In this document: positions 1 through 8,087 of the stretch, piece after piece | Numbering within the stretch: position 1 is the stretch's first letter | Layout: every line of letters starts with the position of its first letter | Notes under the pieces: generated by a model | Databases searched by the model: none | Told to the model about the DNA's origin: nothing | Seen by the model: only the letters and a program-made list of their open reading frames with translations | Assembly (NCBI RefSeq): GCF_000934545.1 | Contig: NZ_CP010554.1 | Coordinates: 2,046,001-2,110,000 of the forward strand | DNA length: 64,000 nt | Direction of reading: 5' to 3' | Source: Rugosibacter aromaticivorans | GTDB lineage: Bacteria > Pseudomonadota > Gammaproteobacteria > Burkholderiales > Rhodocyclaceae | Made by a program: the position numbers and the translations under genes

Positions 1-436
1 ATCGCCCAGACTCGCGCTGTGGCAAAGTTTTCATTGAGAACGAAGATCGAGGCATTAGGCGAATAACTCACCGATAGCATCACGCCGAACAGCACCGCGA
101 AACGTCCGGCCAGCGTATCGCCCAACATCGCACGCGCCAATGCGAACAGCGCCGCAACCCACAGCGCGCCACCCGAGAGCACGACCAATCGCGCGGCGAC
201 ATCCAGCCCCAGCACGCGCACCAGCGCGCCATAGATCGGCGTAAACAAGCTGAGGCTGCCTTGCGAGCCAAAACGGAAGAACAGATCGCTGGCCAGCGCT
301 TCAGGATAAATCCAGTGCGCGGCGATCAGCCCATACACGCGTGCGTCGTGCCAGATGCCTTGATACGGGTGATTAAGCAGCCAGAGCAAAAAAGCCAGCA
401 GCAACACGCTGCCCGTTGCCCAGGGGCGCCGTGTCA
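1..436 (-). CDS. Multi-pass membrane protein, N-terminal part (cut by window edge)
   Basis: An open frame runs on the minus strand from an ATG at 436 to the first base of the window with no stop, so only the first 145 residues are visible. It begins MTRRPWATG and then has a hydrophobic segment, a short loop with an HDARVYGLIA stretch, and two more hydrophobic segments. I do not recognise the family; the early acidic/His loop after the first membrane segment is seen in polytopic glycosyltransferase-like and related envelope proteins, but that is only an impression. The start lies 14 bases after the stop of the ABC ATPase gene upstream, so it is probably the last visible gene of that operon. 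Confidence 0.6.
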
Positions 437-450
437 TCAGCGCCGACTTT

Positions 451-1344
451 TCAACCGCCCTGGACGACATGCAAAAAGGCAGTCTCCAGCGATAGCGTGG
501 GTTTGACCTCGATCACCGCATGCCCGGCAGCTTCCAGCGCGCGCAGGGTTTGCCACAACGCGGTACGCGGCACTTCGATCACCCAGCGGCCGCCCGGTTC
601 GGGCTGCATGCCATCGACCGCCGCCGCCCCCTGACTGCGTACCAGCACGCGATCATCCTCACCCGCCAGCTCAGCGGGTGAGCGCACGGCGCGCAGCTCG
701 CCTTTATGGATCAGGCCGAAGCGGTCGGCCAGGCGCTCGACATCATGCAGCACATGGGAGGTGAGAAAGATCGTACCGCCGCCCTTGCGGTAGTCCGCAA
801 GAATATCGACCACATCACGCCGGCCGATCGGGTCCAGCCCCGAGAGCGGCTCATCGAGAATCAGCAAGCGCGGCTGTACAGCGAGTGCATGCGCCAGCGC
901 CGTGCGTTGCGCCATGCCTTTGGAAAACCCGCGCACGGTTTTGTTGGCCACATCGCCCAGGCCAAAACGCTCCAGCCAGTGCATGCAGTGCGCCTTTTTA
1001 TCAGTCACCTGCCGCTTGTGCAACGCCAGCCCCATGCCGAGAATTTCCAGCGGCGTCAGGTAGTCCGGCAGGCTGGGGTTTTCCGGCACATAGCCTAGCC
1101 CCGTGCGCGCGGCGCTGTTGTCCACCGCCACGCCAAACAACTGCGCCGTGCCGGCGGTGGCGCGCATCACGCCGGTCAAAATCTTGATCAAGGTGCTCTT
1201 GCCCGCGCCATTGGGGCCGATGAAGCCAAACGTCTCGCCCTCCGCCACGGTGAGCGAGACGCCCTTCAAAGCCTCAAACGGGGGCGACGCCCAGCGGCGC
1301 GGGTAGGTTTTACGCAAGTCGTGAATGTCGATGGCAGCTGTCAT
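451..1344 (-). CDS. ABC transporter ATP-binding protein, possibly PilH-like
   Basis: A 297-residue nucleotide-binding subunit of an ABC-2 type transporter. Walker A is GPNGAGKST near residues 43-51, the signature is the variant GFSKGMAQR, Walker B is LLILDEP, and the switch histidine is in TSHVLHDVE. About 80 extra residues follow the ATPase core, as in many ABC-2 ATPases. Its start overlaps the stop of the upstream TPR-like gene by four bases (ATGA), so the two are translationally coupled, and a permease gene lies beyond that. Because the set lies directly behind a pilin gene, it may correspond to PilH of the Myxococcus pilGHI transporter; this is inferred from order, and the substrate is unknown. 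Confidence 0.85.
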   Translation of the reverse strand: MTAAIDIHDLRKTYPRRWASPPFEALKGVSLTVAEGETFGFIGPNGAGKSTLIKILTGVMRATAGTAQLFGVAVDNSAARTGLGYVPENPSLPDYLTPLEILGMGLALHKRQVTDKKAHCMHWLERFGLGDVANKTVRGFSKGMAQRTALAHALAVQPRLLILDEPLSGLDPIGRRDVVDILADYRKGGGTIFLTSHVLHDVERLADRFGLIHKGELRAVRSPAELAGEDDRVLVRSQGAAAVDGMQPEPGGRWVIEVPRTALWQTLRALEAAGHAVIEVKPTLSLETAFLHVVQGG

Positions 1345-2189
1345 GGTGAGGGAGGGGAAGTGCGTAGAACAATCTGGCCTTGTTTGTCAAAACCAAAGCC
1401 AAAACCAAAAGGATCTTGCGGCAAGGCGAGAAGAATGCCCGAAGTGACTAGCGTTTGCAGATCGGGCACGGGTTTGCCAAAGCGCTCGCGATAGCTGTCT
1501 GCAGCGCTGCGCAACTGCTGCAACTGACGCAAACGCACGACACGCGTTTGCAGATATTTACGGAAGTCCGGGCGGCGTGCCTCTTTGGCCAGTGCTTCCA
1601 CCACGCGTATCGCCAGCTCGGTGTCTTGCGCCCTGTCCACCCAGCGCGCAGCCATGTTCTGCATGGTCAGCTGCTGGTCGGGGTCGGGCAGTTTTAATGC
1701 GGCCTCACGCATCCAGGCGGCAGCGCCTGTCGGGTCGTGCTTGTAATACCACTGATTGAATCCATAAAAAAAAGCCGGCTGGTAATCGAAAAATCGCGCG
1801 CGGCTGGCACGGGCAAGTATTGTTTGCGCCGCATCCACTTCACCATACTGGGGCAGAATCGCGAAGGCGATGTAATAGTTGTCTTCATGCGCCGGGTTCA
1901 GCCAGGACACATCTTTTTGCACTTTGCCAAGAATGGCATAATCTTCGGGTTTCATTTTTTCGGTGGAGACCACCAGGGCGCGAATCGCTGCGATGTTGGC
2001 TGCCAGATAACGGTCGCCCATGGCCATGAATACTTGCACGAATAACGGCAAAGCTACCTGCATCTCGATAGCCACCGTTTGTCGTGGCGCAGATTTCAAC
2101 TGCTGCGTGGTAACAGTAAAAGTGAGTGCCCAAAGCACTGCCAGGATGGCAACTGACCATTGTTTGCGCAAACTGGTCATGATATTCAC
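1341..2189 (-). CDS. Membrane-anchored TPR-like protein, possibly PilG-like
   Basis: A 282-residue protein with one N-terminal membrane anchor (about residues 11-28) and a mostly helical outer part that looks like degenerate TPR repeats (roughly 90-220). It ends with a segment (SGILLALP, QDPFGF, then a Gly-Phe-rich turn) like the C-termini of TPR-type proteins found beside pilin-linked ABC transporters in deltaproteobacteria. It sits between the permease and ATPase genes, 40 bases after the permease stop and overlapping the ATPase start by four bases. In Myxococcus, PilG is a membrane-anchored component of the pilGHI transporter needed for pilus assembly; the position and layout here fit, but I assign this by architecture only. 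Confidence 0.6.
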   Translation of the reverse strand: MNIMTSLRKQWSVAILAVLWALTFTVTTQQLKSAPRQTVAIEMQVALPLFVQVFMAMGDRYLAANIAAIRALVVSTEKMKPEDYAILGKVQKDVSWLNPAHEDNYYIAFAILPQYGEVDAAQTILARASRARFFDYQPAFFYGFNQWYYKHDPTGAAAWMREAALKLPDPDQQLTMQNMAARWVDRAQDTELAIRVVEALAKEARRPDFRKYLQTRVVRLRQLQQLRSAADSYRERFGKPVPDLQTLVTSGILLALPQDPFGFGFGFDKQGQIVLRTSPPSP

Positions 2190-2228
2190 TGTATCCGCCG
2201 TCTCATGAGCGCCGACTATTCACGTTGG

Positions 2229-3029
2229 TTATTCAAAATCCCGGCGGGTGAAAGTCATCACCGCCAGGGTGAGCAGTAGCGCCGCATAGCTCGTTGCCAT
2301 CAATAAACCCAGCCCGACCGCCTGGCTCGCCGGTGCCAGGTCATACATCGGCCATGCCCGAAAATCCAGCCGCGATAAATCAGGCAGCACCCATTGAATC
2401 GCATCAATGATCGGCGCAAAACGCATCAGCGCCGGGTCGCCATCCGCACCCCTGGCCAGATACTCAGCCACTGCGCCCAGGCTTTTGCCACCCACAGCAA
2501 ACGCCAAACCAAGCGCCAAGGGCAGCATCGGCACGGTAGAAAACGTGGAAACCCACAGCGCAAAGGCTGCAACCACCGCCGCATCAACCCACAACCCTGC
2601 CACGGTGCTCCAGTAGGGCAAACCAAGAACTACGGGAAAACCCTGCGCGTAACCTTTGCCCAGACTCAGCACCACCACCCAGAGCAACAGCCCGAGCAAC
2701 AAAGCCGCCAGGGCAAGCAGCCCCAATACGCCCAGATAGCGGCCGACAATATAGCGGCCACGAGGCACTGGGTAAGTGAGTGAAAACAACACCGTGCGCC
2801 GTTCGATTTCACGCGCGACCAGCTCTTGCACCCAGAATAGCGAAAATAAAACCAGCGTGATGCGCAGGCCGGAGAAACCCACATCCAGCGCCACCGTCTG
2901 TGGCTGGCGCGGAGAAAACGACGCAGAAAGATAAGCAATGCCGACGAGCAAGGCACCGAGGATCAGGATGGACTGAATACTCCGGCTACGCAGCCCGGCA
3001 CGTCCGGCGGAGAGCATGAACTGCCACAT
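2229..3029 (-). CDS. ABC-2 type transporter permease
   Basis: A 266-residue integral membrane subunit with about six hydrophobic segments and the ABC-2 permease feature of a conserved cytoplasmic stretch (VAREIERRT, then PVPRGRYIVGR) after the second segment. The frame is open further upstream, but the ATG at 3029 is preferred: it is preceded by GAGGGTG at a good distance, and an earlier start would place coding sequence across the terminator hairpin at 3046-3075. It heads a permease/TPR/ATPase operon. No separate promoter is obvious between the hairpin and the start, so it may depend on read-through from the pilin transcript. Confidence 0.8.
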   Translation of the reverse strand: MWQFMLSAGRAGLRSRSIQSILILGALLVGIAYLSASFSPRQPQTVALDVGFSGLRITLVLFSLFWVQELVAREIERRTVLFSLTYPVPRGRYIVGRYLGVLGLLALAALLLGLLLWVVVLSLGKGYAQGFPVVLGLPYWSTVAGLWVDAAVVAAFALWVSTFSTVPMLPLALGLAFAVGGKSLGAVAEYLARGADGDPALMRFAPIIDAIQWVLPDLSRLDFRAWPMYDLAPASQAVGLGLLMATSYAALLLTLAVMTFTRRDFE

Positions 3030-3045
3030 GACGTCACCCTCAACA

Positions 3046-3075
3046 AAAAGAGCGCACCAGCGGGTGCGCTCTTTT
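3046..3075 (-). terminator. Rho-independent terminator after the pilin pair
   Basis: A 13-bp perfect stem (AAAAGAGCGCACC pairing with GGTGCGCTCTTTT) closes a four-base loop, and on the minus strand the downstream arm ends in a T run (CTTTTTG). It lies 18 bases after the stop of the secreted-protein gene at 3094 and only 16 bases before the permease ATG, so it separates the pilin transcript from the ABC genes. Confidence 0.85.
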
Positions 3076-3093
3076 AAAGAAAAACAGCCTTGA

Positions 3094-3555
3094 TTACGAA
3101 CCAGCGGCAGTCGTCGCCAAGCCATTTGCAGTCGTCACATTAGCGGCAGTGCAAGCATCATTAGTGCCAGTACACTTCGCACTGGTGGTTACTGCACCCC
3201 CATTGCTGGAACCAATGAATGTCTGGTTACCCTTCATGGAACCTGAAGCCACGGCAAACGCAGTACCCGAAACTTCGTTATAGCTAACCAAGGTATTTGC
3301 AGAGCACTGAACATCAAACCCAGTCTTTAAAAAAATTGGTGCAGTAGTAATCACGGTGCCGCCAATGACAGTGCCAGATCCCCCTTGAACGGTACTTTTG
3401 ATCGCAGCGCCTCCGTTGCAGACGCACTGTTCACCGGAGGGAGCAGTTGCTCCGCTTACAGCTGCTTGCGCACCGCCACCAGTGGTACAGGCAGCCGCAA
3501 ATGCACCTGCCGAGAGGAAACTGGAGATCAAACCAACCACAAGTATCTTTTTCAT
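3094..3555 (-). CDS. Small secreted protein, candidate PilA-C-like pilin partner
   Basis: A 153-residue protein with a type I signal peptide (MKKILVVGLISSFLSAGAFA, cleavage near residue 20). The mature part is rich in Gly, Ala, Thr and Ser and holds six cysteines (23, 44, 46, 84, 128, 135). It has no prepilin motif. It starts 16 bases after the stop of the ultra-short pilin and shares its transcript. In Geobacter, a short pilin (PilA-N) is paired with a separately secreted PilA-C that supplies the missing globular half; the same layout is seen here, but I cannot show sequence homology. It could instead be an unrelated secreted or surface protein. Confidence 0.65.
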   Translation of the reverse strand: MKKILVVGLISSFLSAGAFAAACTTGGGAQAAVSGATAPSGEQCVCNGGAAIKSTVQGGSGTVIGGTVITTAPIFLKTGFDVQCSANTLVSYNEVSGTAFAVASGSMKGNQTFIGSSNGGAVTTSAKCTGTNDACTAANVTTANGLATTAAGS

Positions 3556-3571
3556 TTGAATGTCCTTTGAA

Positions 3572-3751
3572 TTAGTTAGTGTTGGAGATCGCTGAGGTCA
3601 GCACATTTTTCGCGTCCGACTGCGCGGCCTTGTTCTCGGCCTTCTTGGTGTATTCCGTGAACTGCGGAATCGCAATCGCGGCCAGAATGCCGATGATCGC
3701 CACGACGATCATCAGTTCGATCAAGGTGAACCCCTTTTGTAGCTTGTTCAT
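3572..3751 (-). CDS. Ultra-short type IV pilin (PilA-N-like)
   Basis: A 59-residue prepilin. The leader MNKLQKG is followed by the class III cleavage site G/FTLIE, with Glu at mature position 5, then the standard hydrophobic helix ending AAIAIPQF. The mature protein is only 52 residues and ends shortly after the helix (TSAISNTN), with no C-terminal globular domain or disulfide loop; ordinary type IVa pilins have about 140-160. Aromatic residues are F1, F24 and Y27. The ATG at 3751 is chosen over longer frames because AGGAG precedes it and the leader then has normal length. A sigma-54-type promoter lies 50 bases upstream. Confidence 0.9.
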   Translation of the reverse strand: MNKLQKGFTLIELMIVVAIIGILAAIAIPQFTEYTKKAENKAAQSDAKNVLTSAISNTN

Positions 3752-3800
3752 AAAATCTCCTTTGCAAAGAAACGCGACGGGTGTCGCTGCGGATAATAAA

Positions 3801-3814
3801 GCACAGGTCATGCC
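3801..3814 (-). promoter_or_regulatory. Sigma-54 (-24/-12) promoter of the pilin gene
   Basis: Read on the minus strand, TTGGCATGACCTGTGCTT has GG and GC exactly ten bases apart, matching the TGGCAC-N5-TTGC consensus with few changes. The expected transcript start is near 3789, leaving a leader of about 40 bases before the pilin ATG. RpoN-dependent transcription of pilA is established for several type IVa pili. No pilR/pilS pair is seen in this window. Confidence 0.7.
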
Positions 3815-3916
3815 AAAAATAGAAATGCTGGTTATATGAGGACTTGCGCTTGATTATTAAAAATTGTCTGCGGCTCACCTGACAAAAAACGTCACTCTGC
3901 GGCGCATTGCGTCACA

Positions 3917-5539
3917 TTACATAAACAACTCGGCCTCATTCACTGCGTCGACTTGTTCAGGATTGAGAAACCGTTCGGCATACTGTTGATAAACCCCTTG
4001 CTTGACAAAAATATCAAAGAGGTCCGGGTCAATGTGGCCATTCTTCTTGAAATCGGCAAGAATCTTCATCGCTTGTGAGAGCTTCATGCCATTCTTGTAG
4101 GGCCGGTCACGCGCGGTGAGTGCCTCGAAAATATCGGCAATACCCATGATGCGTGCCTGGATTGACATTTGCTCACGGGTGAGACCCTTGGGATAGCCCT
4201 TACCGTCCATGCGCTCATGATGGCCACCGGCGTATTCGGGTACGCGTTTCAAATGCTTGGGCCAGGGTAATTGCTCCAGCATCTTGTTGGTGGCGACGAT
4301 GTGATAGTTGATGGTTTCGCGTTCTTTTTGCGTCAGCGTGCCAGAGCGAATGGTGAGATTTTCCATTTCTTCCGCCGTGAGAAATTCCGTTTGCACGCCA
4401 TCCACATTGCGCCATTGCCGCTCGGTGCCGATGGTACGCACACGCTGTTGATCGCTGGCGGCCATGGATTCGCTGCCAATGTTCGCCTGGCGCAGGAAAT
4501 CACGGTCTGCGTCCAGCACACGCAACTGTTCGGCCAACGCGTTTTGCACGCGCACTTCGGCTGATGCATCGGTTTTGGTACGCAAGGCTAATTGCTGACG
4601 CAAGGCAGCAATTTCAGCATCGCGCTTTAATACTTCAAAACGCGTATCGACCAGATGGATGCGGTCAAAGAGTGTTTGCAGTTTGGTGGCTTTATCAACC
4701 ACATGGACCGGCGTGGTGACTTTGCCGCAATCATGCAACAATCCGGCGATTTTGAGCTCATGCTTATCGGCTGTCGTCATGGCAAATGCAGCCAGCGGGC
4801 CGGTTGTTGTTGCTTCGACAGCCTCAGCCAACATCATGGTGAGCTCCGGGACGCGCTGACAATGGCCGCCGGTGTAGGGCGACTTCTCATCAATAGCCAG
4901 ATTAATAAGATTGATAAAAGATTCGAACAGTTGCTCAAGTTGATCGATCAACTGCCGATTGGTGAGTGCAATCGCCGCTTGCGAAGCAAGTGACTCGGCC
5001 AGGCTTTGATCGGCTGCAGAAAAAGAAATAACTTCTCTTTTGACCGGATCAAACGCATTAATCAGTTGCAGCACACCAATGAGCTCATCCTCATGATTGA
5101 CCATCGGTACCGTAAGGAAAGATTGCGAGCGATAGCCTGTCTGCTCGTCAAACGCTCGTGTGCCGGAAAAATCAAAGCCTTCTTCCATATACGCATCAGC
5201 GATATTGATCGTTCTGCCCTGGATTGCAGCACAGGCGGCTACCATCGAGGTATTGGGCTGGCCTTTACTGTTAATGAGCGGCAGATCAGGAAAGGTAACC
5301 GGCTGTCCTGTCGTGCCACCCATCGAAATGTTTAATGAATCAGTGCGCATAATCTCGAAACGCAAGGCTGATCGATCTGCCGTCAAGAGATAAAGCGTGC
5401 CGCCATCCGCACGGGTGATGGTTTTTGAGGCAACCAAGATGGCCTCAATCAGGCGATGCGTATCGTGCTCTTTGGACAACGAAGCACCAATGACGTTGAG
5501 CTGCTCGAGGCGCGAAAAAAGTTTATCGTTTTTTTTCAT
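3917..5539 (-). CDS. GAF / HD-GYP domain protein (putative c-di-GMP phosphodiesterase)
   Basis: A 540-residue cytoplasmic protein. Residues 20-190 form a GAF domain that contains TGYR and ends in an NAF...F-x3-DQ pattern resembling the NKFDE motif of cyclic-nucleotide-binding GAFs. A HD-GYP domain follows, with HDCGK at 269-273 and HHERMDGKGYP at 440-450. HD-GYP enzymes hydrolyse cyclic di-GMP. Between the HD and the HIVATNKML helix there is an insertion of about 110 residues (roughly 285-400), partly coiled-coil, that standard HD-GYP domains lack. The gene follows the GAF-PilB gene by 18 bases and precedes the pilin, which suggests a role in controlling this pilus. Confidence 0.85.
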   Translation of the reverse strand: MKKNDKLFSRLEQLNVIGASLSKEHDTHRLIEAILVASKTITRADGGTLYLLTADRSALRFEIMRTDSLNISMGGTTGQPVTFPDLPLINSKGQPNTSMVAACAAIQGRTINIADAYMEEGFDFSGTRAFDEQTGYRSQSFLTVPMVNHEDELIGVLQLINAFDPVKREVISFSAADQSLAESLASQAAIALTNRQLIDQLEQLFESFINLINLAIDEKSPYTGGHCQRVPELTMMLAEAVEATTTGPLAAFAMTTADKHELKIAGLLHDCGKVTTPVHVVDKATKLQTLFDRIHLVDTRFEVLKRDAEIAALRQQLALRTKTDASAEVRVQNALAEQLRVLDADRDFLRQANIGSESMAASDQQRVRTIGTERQWRNVDGVQTEFLTAEEMENLTIRSGTLTQKERETINYHIVATNKMLEQLPWPKHLKRVPEYAGGHHERMDGKGYPKGLTREQMSIQARIMGIADIFEALTARDRPYKNGMKLSQAMKILADFKKNGHIDPDLFDIFVKQGVYQQYAERFLNPEQVDAVNEAELFM

Positions 5540-5557
5540 AATGAGTGCCCTTTTCTT

Positions 5558-7933
5558 TTATTTGATGCATACCGCACGTACCTGCTTGACGTCAGTCACG
5601 CCTTGCAGCGCTTTTTCCAGACCATCCATTTTCAACGTCAGCATGCCGTCGTCAAGCGCTTGCGCAAATAACTGAGTGACGCGTGCATGCTCTTGAATCA
5701 GTTTTTTCAAAGGCTCGGTGCCTATCATCAGCTCATGTAAACCCGCGCGTCCCTTGTAACCCGTGCCACCACAAGTATCACATCCTTTGGCGCGATAGAA
5801 AACAAGATGCCCGTCCTTGCCATAATCATGGATCAGACGCGCTAAGGTCGCATCATAGGCCGCTTGAAAATCTGTTTTGAAGGCGTCGGTATTCATCAAC
5901 TCAGTGCAGTATTCGGTCATGAACAGCCTGACCTCATCTGGCTCGGGGACGTACGCCTCTTTGCACTTGCAAAGCCGTTTGGCCAGCCTTTGCGCAAGAA
6001 TGCCAAGCAAGGCATCAGAGAAGTTAAACGGATCCATACCCATATCGAGCAGACGGATGATGGATTCTGGCGCGCTGTTGGTGTGCAGCGTAGCAAACAC
6101 CAAATGGCCGGTAAGCGAAGCTTCAATACCGATGCTGGTGGTTTCAGCATCACGCATTTCACCGACCATAATGATATCCGGGTCAGCACGCAAGAAAGCC
6201 TTCATCACCGTGGGAAAATCCATCACTTTCTTGTTCACCTGCACCTGGCGCAAACCTTTCTGCGTGATCTCCACTGGATCTTCAGCAGTCCAGATTTTGG
6301 TGTCAACTGTATTCAAGTAACCCAACACCGAGTGCAGTGTGGTGGTTTTTCCTGAACCTGTCGGGCCGCATACAAAAAATAGGCCATAGGGCTTGGCGAT
6401 GGTCGCTTTGAGTTTTTCCAGATTGGTTGGCAGGACACCCAGTTTGTCGAGCGGGATGGGCTCACCTCCGGCAAGAATCCGCATCACCACATCTTCAACG
6501 CCTCCTGTAGAAGGAATCGTTGCCACCCGCAGCTCAATATCCAGCGGACCATATTTTTTGAACTTGATCTTGCCATCTTGCGGCTTGCGACGTTCGGCAA
6601 TATCGAGGTCGCACATGATTTTCAAACGCGCGACCATGGCACTGCGGTAACTGGCAGGCACTTCGATGTATTTAACCAACGTACCATCCTTGCGAAAACG
6701 AATCAGCACTTTGTCCTTGCCCAGGCCAGGCTCAATGTGGATGTCTGATGCGCCCTGCTGGTAGGCGTCGATAATAATTTTATTGACCAGTTTGACAAGT
6801 TCATTGTCAGCCGCCGCAGAGATTTCGGCACCCCCGCCTTCGGCCTCCAATTCATCCTGGTCGAGCGTAGCCAGCATATCGCCAACCGAACTATCGTCGG
6901 TAAAACCAGGCACCCCACTATTACCAAATAGCTGATCAAGGGTTTGTCGGAATTCGTGATGTGAGGTAACACGATAGGTGATCTTGCTACGCGGGAAAAT
7001 ATTCTTTACAACCCGTGCGCCCATTACCTGTTCAGGGTCAGTGCAGACAACCACAATACCTTCCGGCCCCTCTTCAACAGGTGCCCACTGATTTTGCTGC
7101 AGGTATTCCCATTTTAGATTTTTGAGCAAATCTATGGGCTTGATGCGATCGCTTCTGAATGGTTCGTAAGGCACACCAAAGAACTTTGCCAGCGCAACGC
7201 CCAGCGCACCTGACTTAACCTGAAACTCATTGATCAGCACTTCTTCCAGATCAAGATTCTTGCGCCGGGCAGTACGCTGCGCCAATTCAAGCTCTTGTGC
7301 AGAAATCACCGCATCGGCGATCAGAAAATCATATTTTGTTTTTACCTCCCGAACTAACTTGTTGCGCTGGGAAAACGCAATTGCGAGGGTTTCACATAGA
7401 CTCTTAATACCCTCCTCGGCTATCCTTGAGAAAGGCTTTCCATCCTTGGTATTAAGTATCTGCACCACACCAATCAGATCATTGCTTGGTACATCAATGA
7501 TGGGTGCGACAAGCATCTGCCGGGTACGATAACCTGTACGTTTATCGACCTCCTTTAAAAACCGGAGCGGTGGACTGATCGCTGTGAGCTCGGCTTCGTC
7601 ATACACATCTTGAATATTCACGAGGCTTCTTGAAAGCGCAACATGTCCAGCAACACTTTGTTCAGAAATGGGAAGACGCAAAGCTTTTAATGTATTCAGC
7701 CCTGTTTTTACTTTCGAGACAATCGATGCCTTATCTTCGCCAACAGCATAAATTGTCAGGCGATCCGCATTAAATAAGCCACATACATCGGCTGAAAGCT
7801 CGAGCATGAGTTCATCAATATTCGATGTCGCGTGAATTCTGTTGGTAACCGTCTGCAGATTTTTTAAAAAAGCCAGGCGGATTTCACTGTCAGTGACGGA
7901 ATTGTCACCTTTGCTATTCGATAGGGCATTCAT
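5558..7933 (-). CDS. PilB/GspE-type pilus assembly ATPase with N-terminal GAF domain
   Basis: A 791-residue motor protein. Residues 20-190 are a GAF sensor domain, about 200-275 resemble a T2SSE N-terminal (MshEN-type) domain, and 375 onward is the secretion ATPase: Walker A GPTGSGKT at 523-530, Walker B DIIMVGEMRD near 586, His box TLHTNS at 615-620. The metal-binding site is present as CKC (655, 657) and CDTC (718-721). PilB/GspE family ATPases power pilin extraction and fibre assembly at the inner membrane. Ordinary PilB is about 570 residues, so the GAF fusion is the unusual part. No PilC- or PilT-type gene lies next to it. Confidence 0.88.
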   Translation of the reverse strand: MNALSNSKGDNSVTDSEIRLAFLKNLQTVTNRIHATSNIDELMLELSADVCGLFNADRLTIYAVGEDKASIVSKVKTGLNTLKALRLPISEQSVAGHVALSRSLVNIQDVYDEAELTAISPPLRFLKEVDKRTGYRTRQMLVAPIIDVPSNDLIGVVQILNTKDGKPFSRIAEEGIKSLCETLAIAFSQRNKLVREVKTKYDFLIADAVISAQELELAQRTARRKNLDLEEVLINEFQVKSGALGVALAKFFGVPYEPFRSDRIKPIDLLKNLKWEYLQQNQWAPVEEGPEGIVVVCTDPEQVMGARVVKNIFPRSKITYRVTSHHEFRQTLDQLFGNSGVPGFTDDSSVGDMLATLDQDELEAEGGGAEISAAADNELVKLVNKIIIDAYQQGASDIHIEPGLGKDKVLIRFRKDGTLVKYIEVPASYRSAMVARLKIMCDLDIAERRKPQDGKIKFKKYGPLDIELRVATIPSTGGVEDVVMRILAGGEPIPLDKLGVLPTNLEKLKATIAKPYGLFFVCGPTGSGKTTTLHSVLGYLNTVDTKIWTAEDPVEITQKGLRQVQVNKKVMDFPTVMKAFLRADPDIIMVGEMRDAETTSIGIEASLTGHLVFATLHTNSAPESIIRLLDMGMDPFNFSDALLGILAQRLAKRLCKCKEAYVPEPDEVRLFMTEYCTELMNTDAFKTDFQAAYDATLARLIHDYGKDGHLVFYRAKGCDTCGGTGYKGRAGLHELMIGTEPLKKLIQEHARVTQLFAQALDDGMLTLKMDGLEKALQGVTDVKQVRAVCIK

Positions 7934-8087
7934 TTAATAAGCCCTGGAGGAAAAAATGCCGTCATACTGGCCTTGGCCTCGCTCAAACATTTCGCTAAAA
8001 AAACAGCCACTACAATGTAACCATCCTGCCCCATGGAATGGGCCGTCTGCGGGGTACATCTCGTGGCGAAAATCCGCTCCGAATAAT

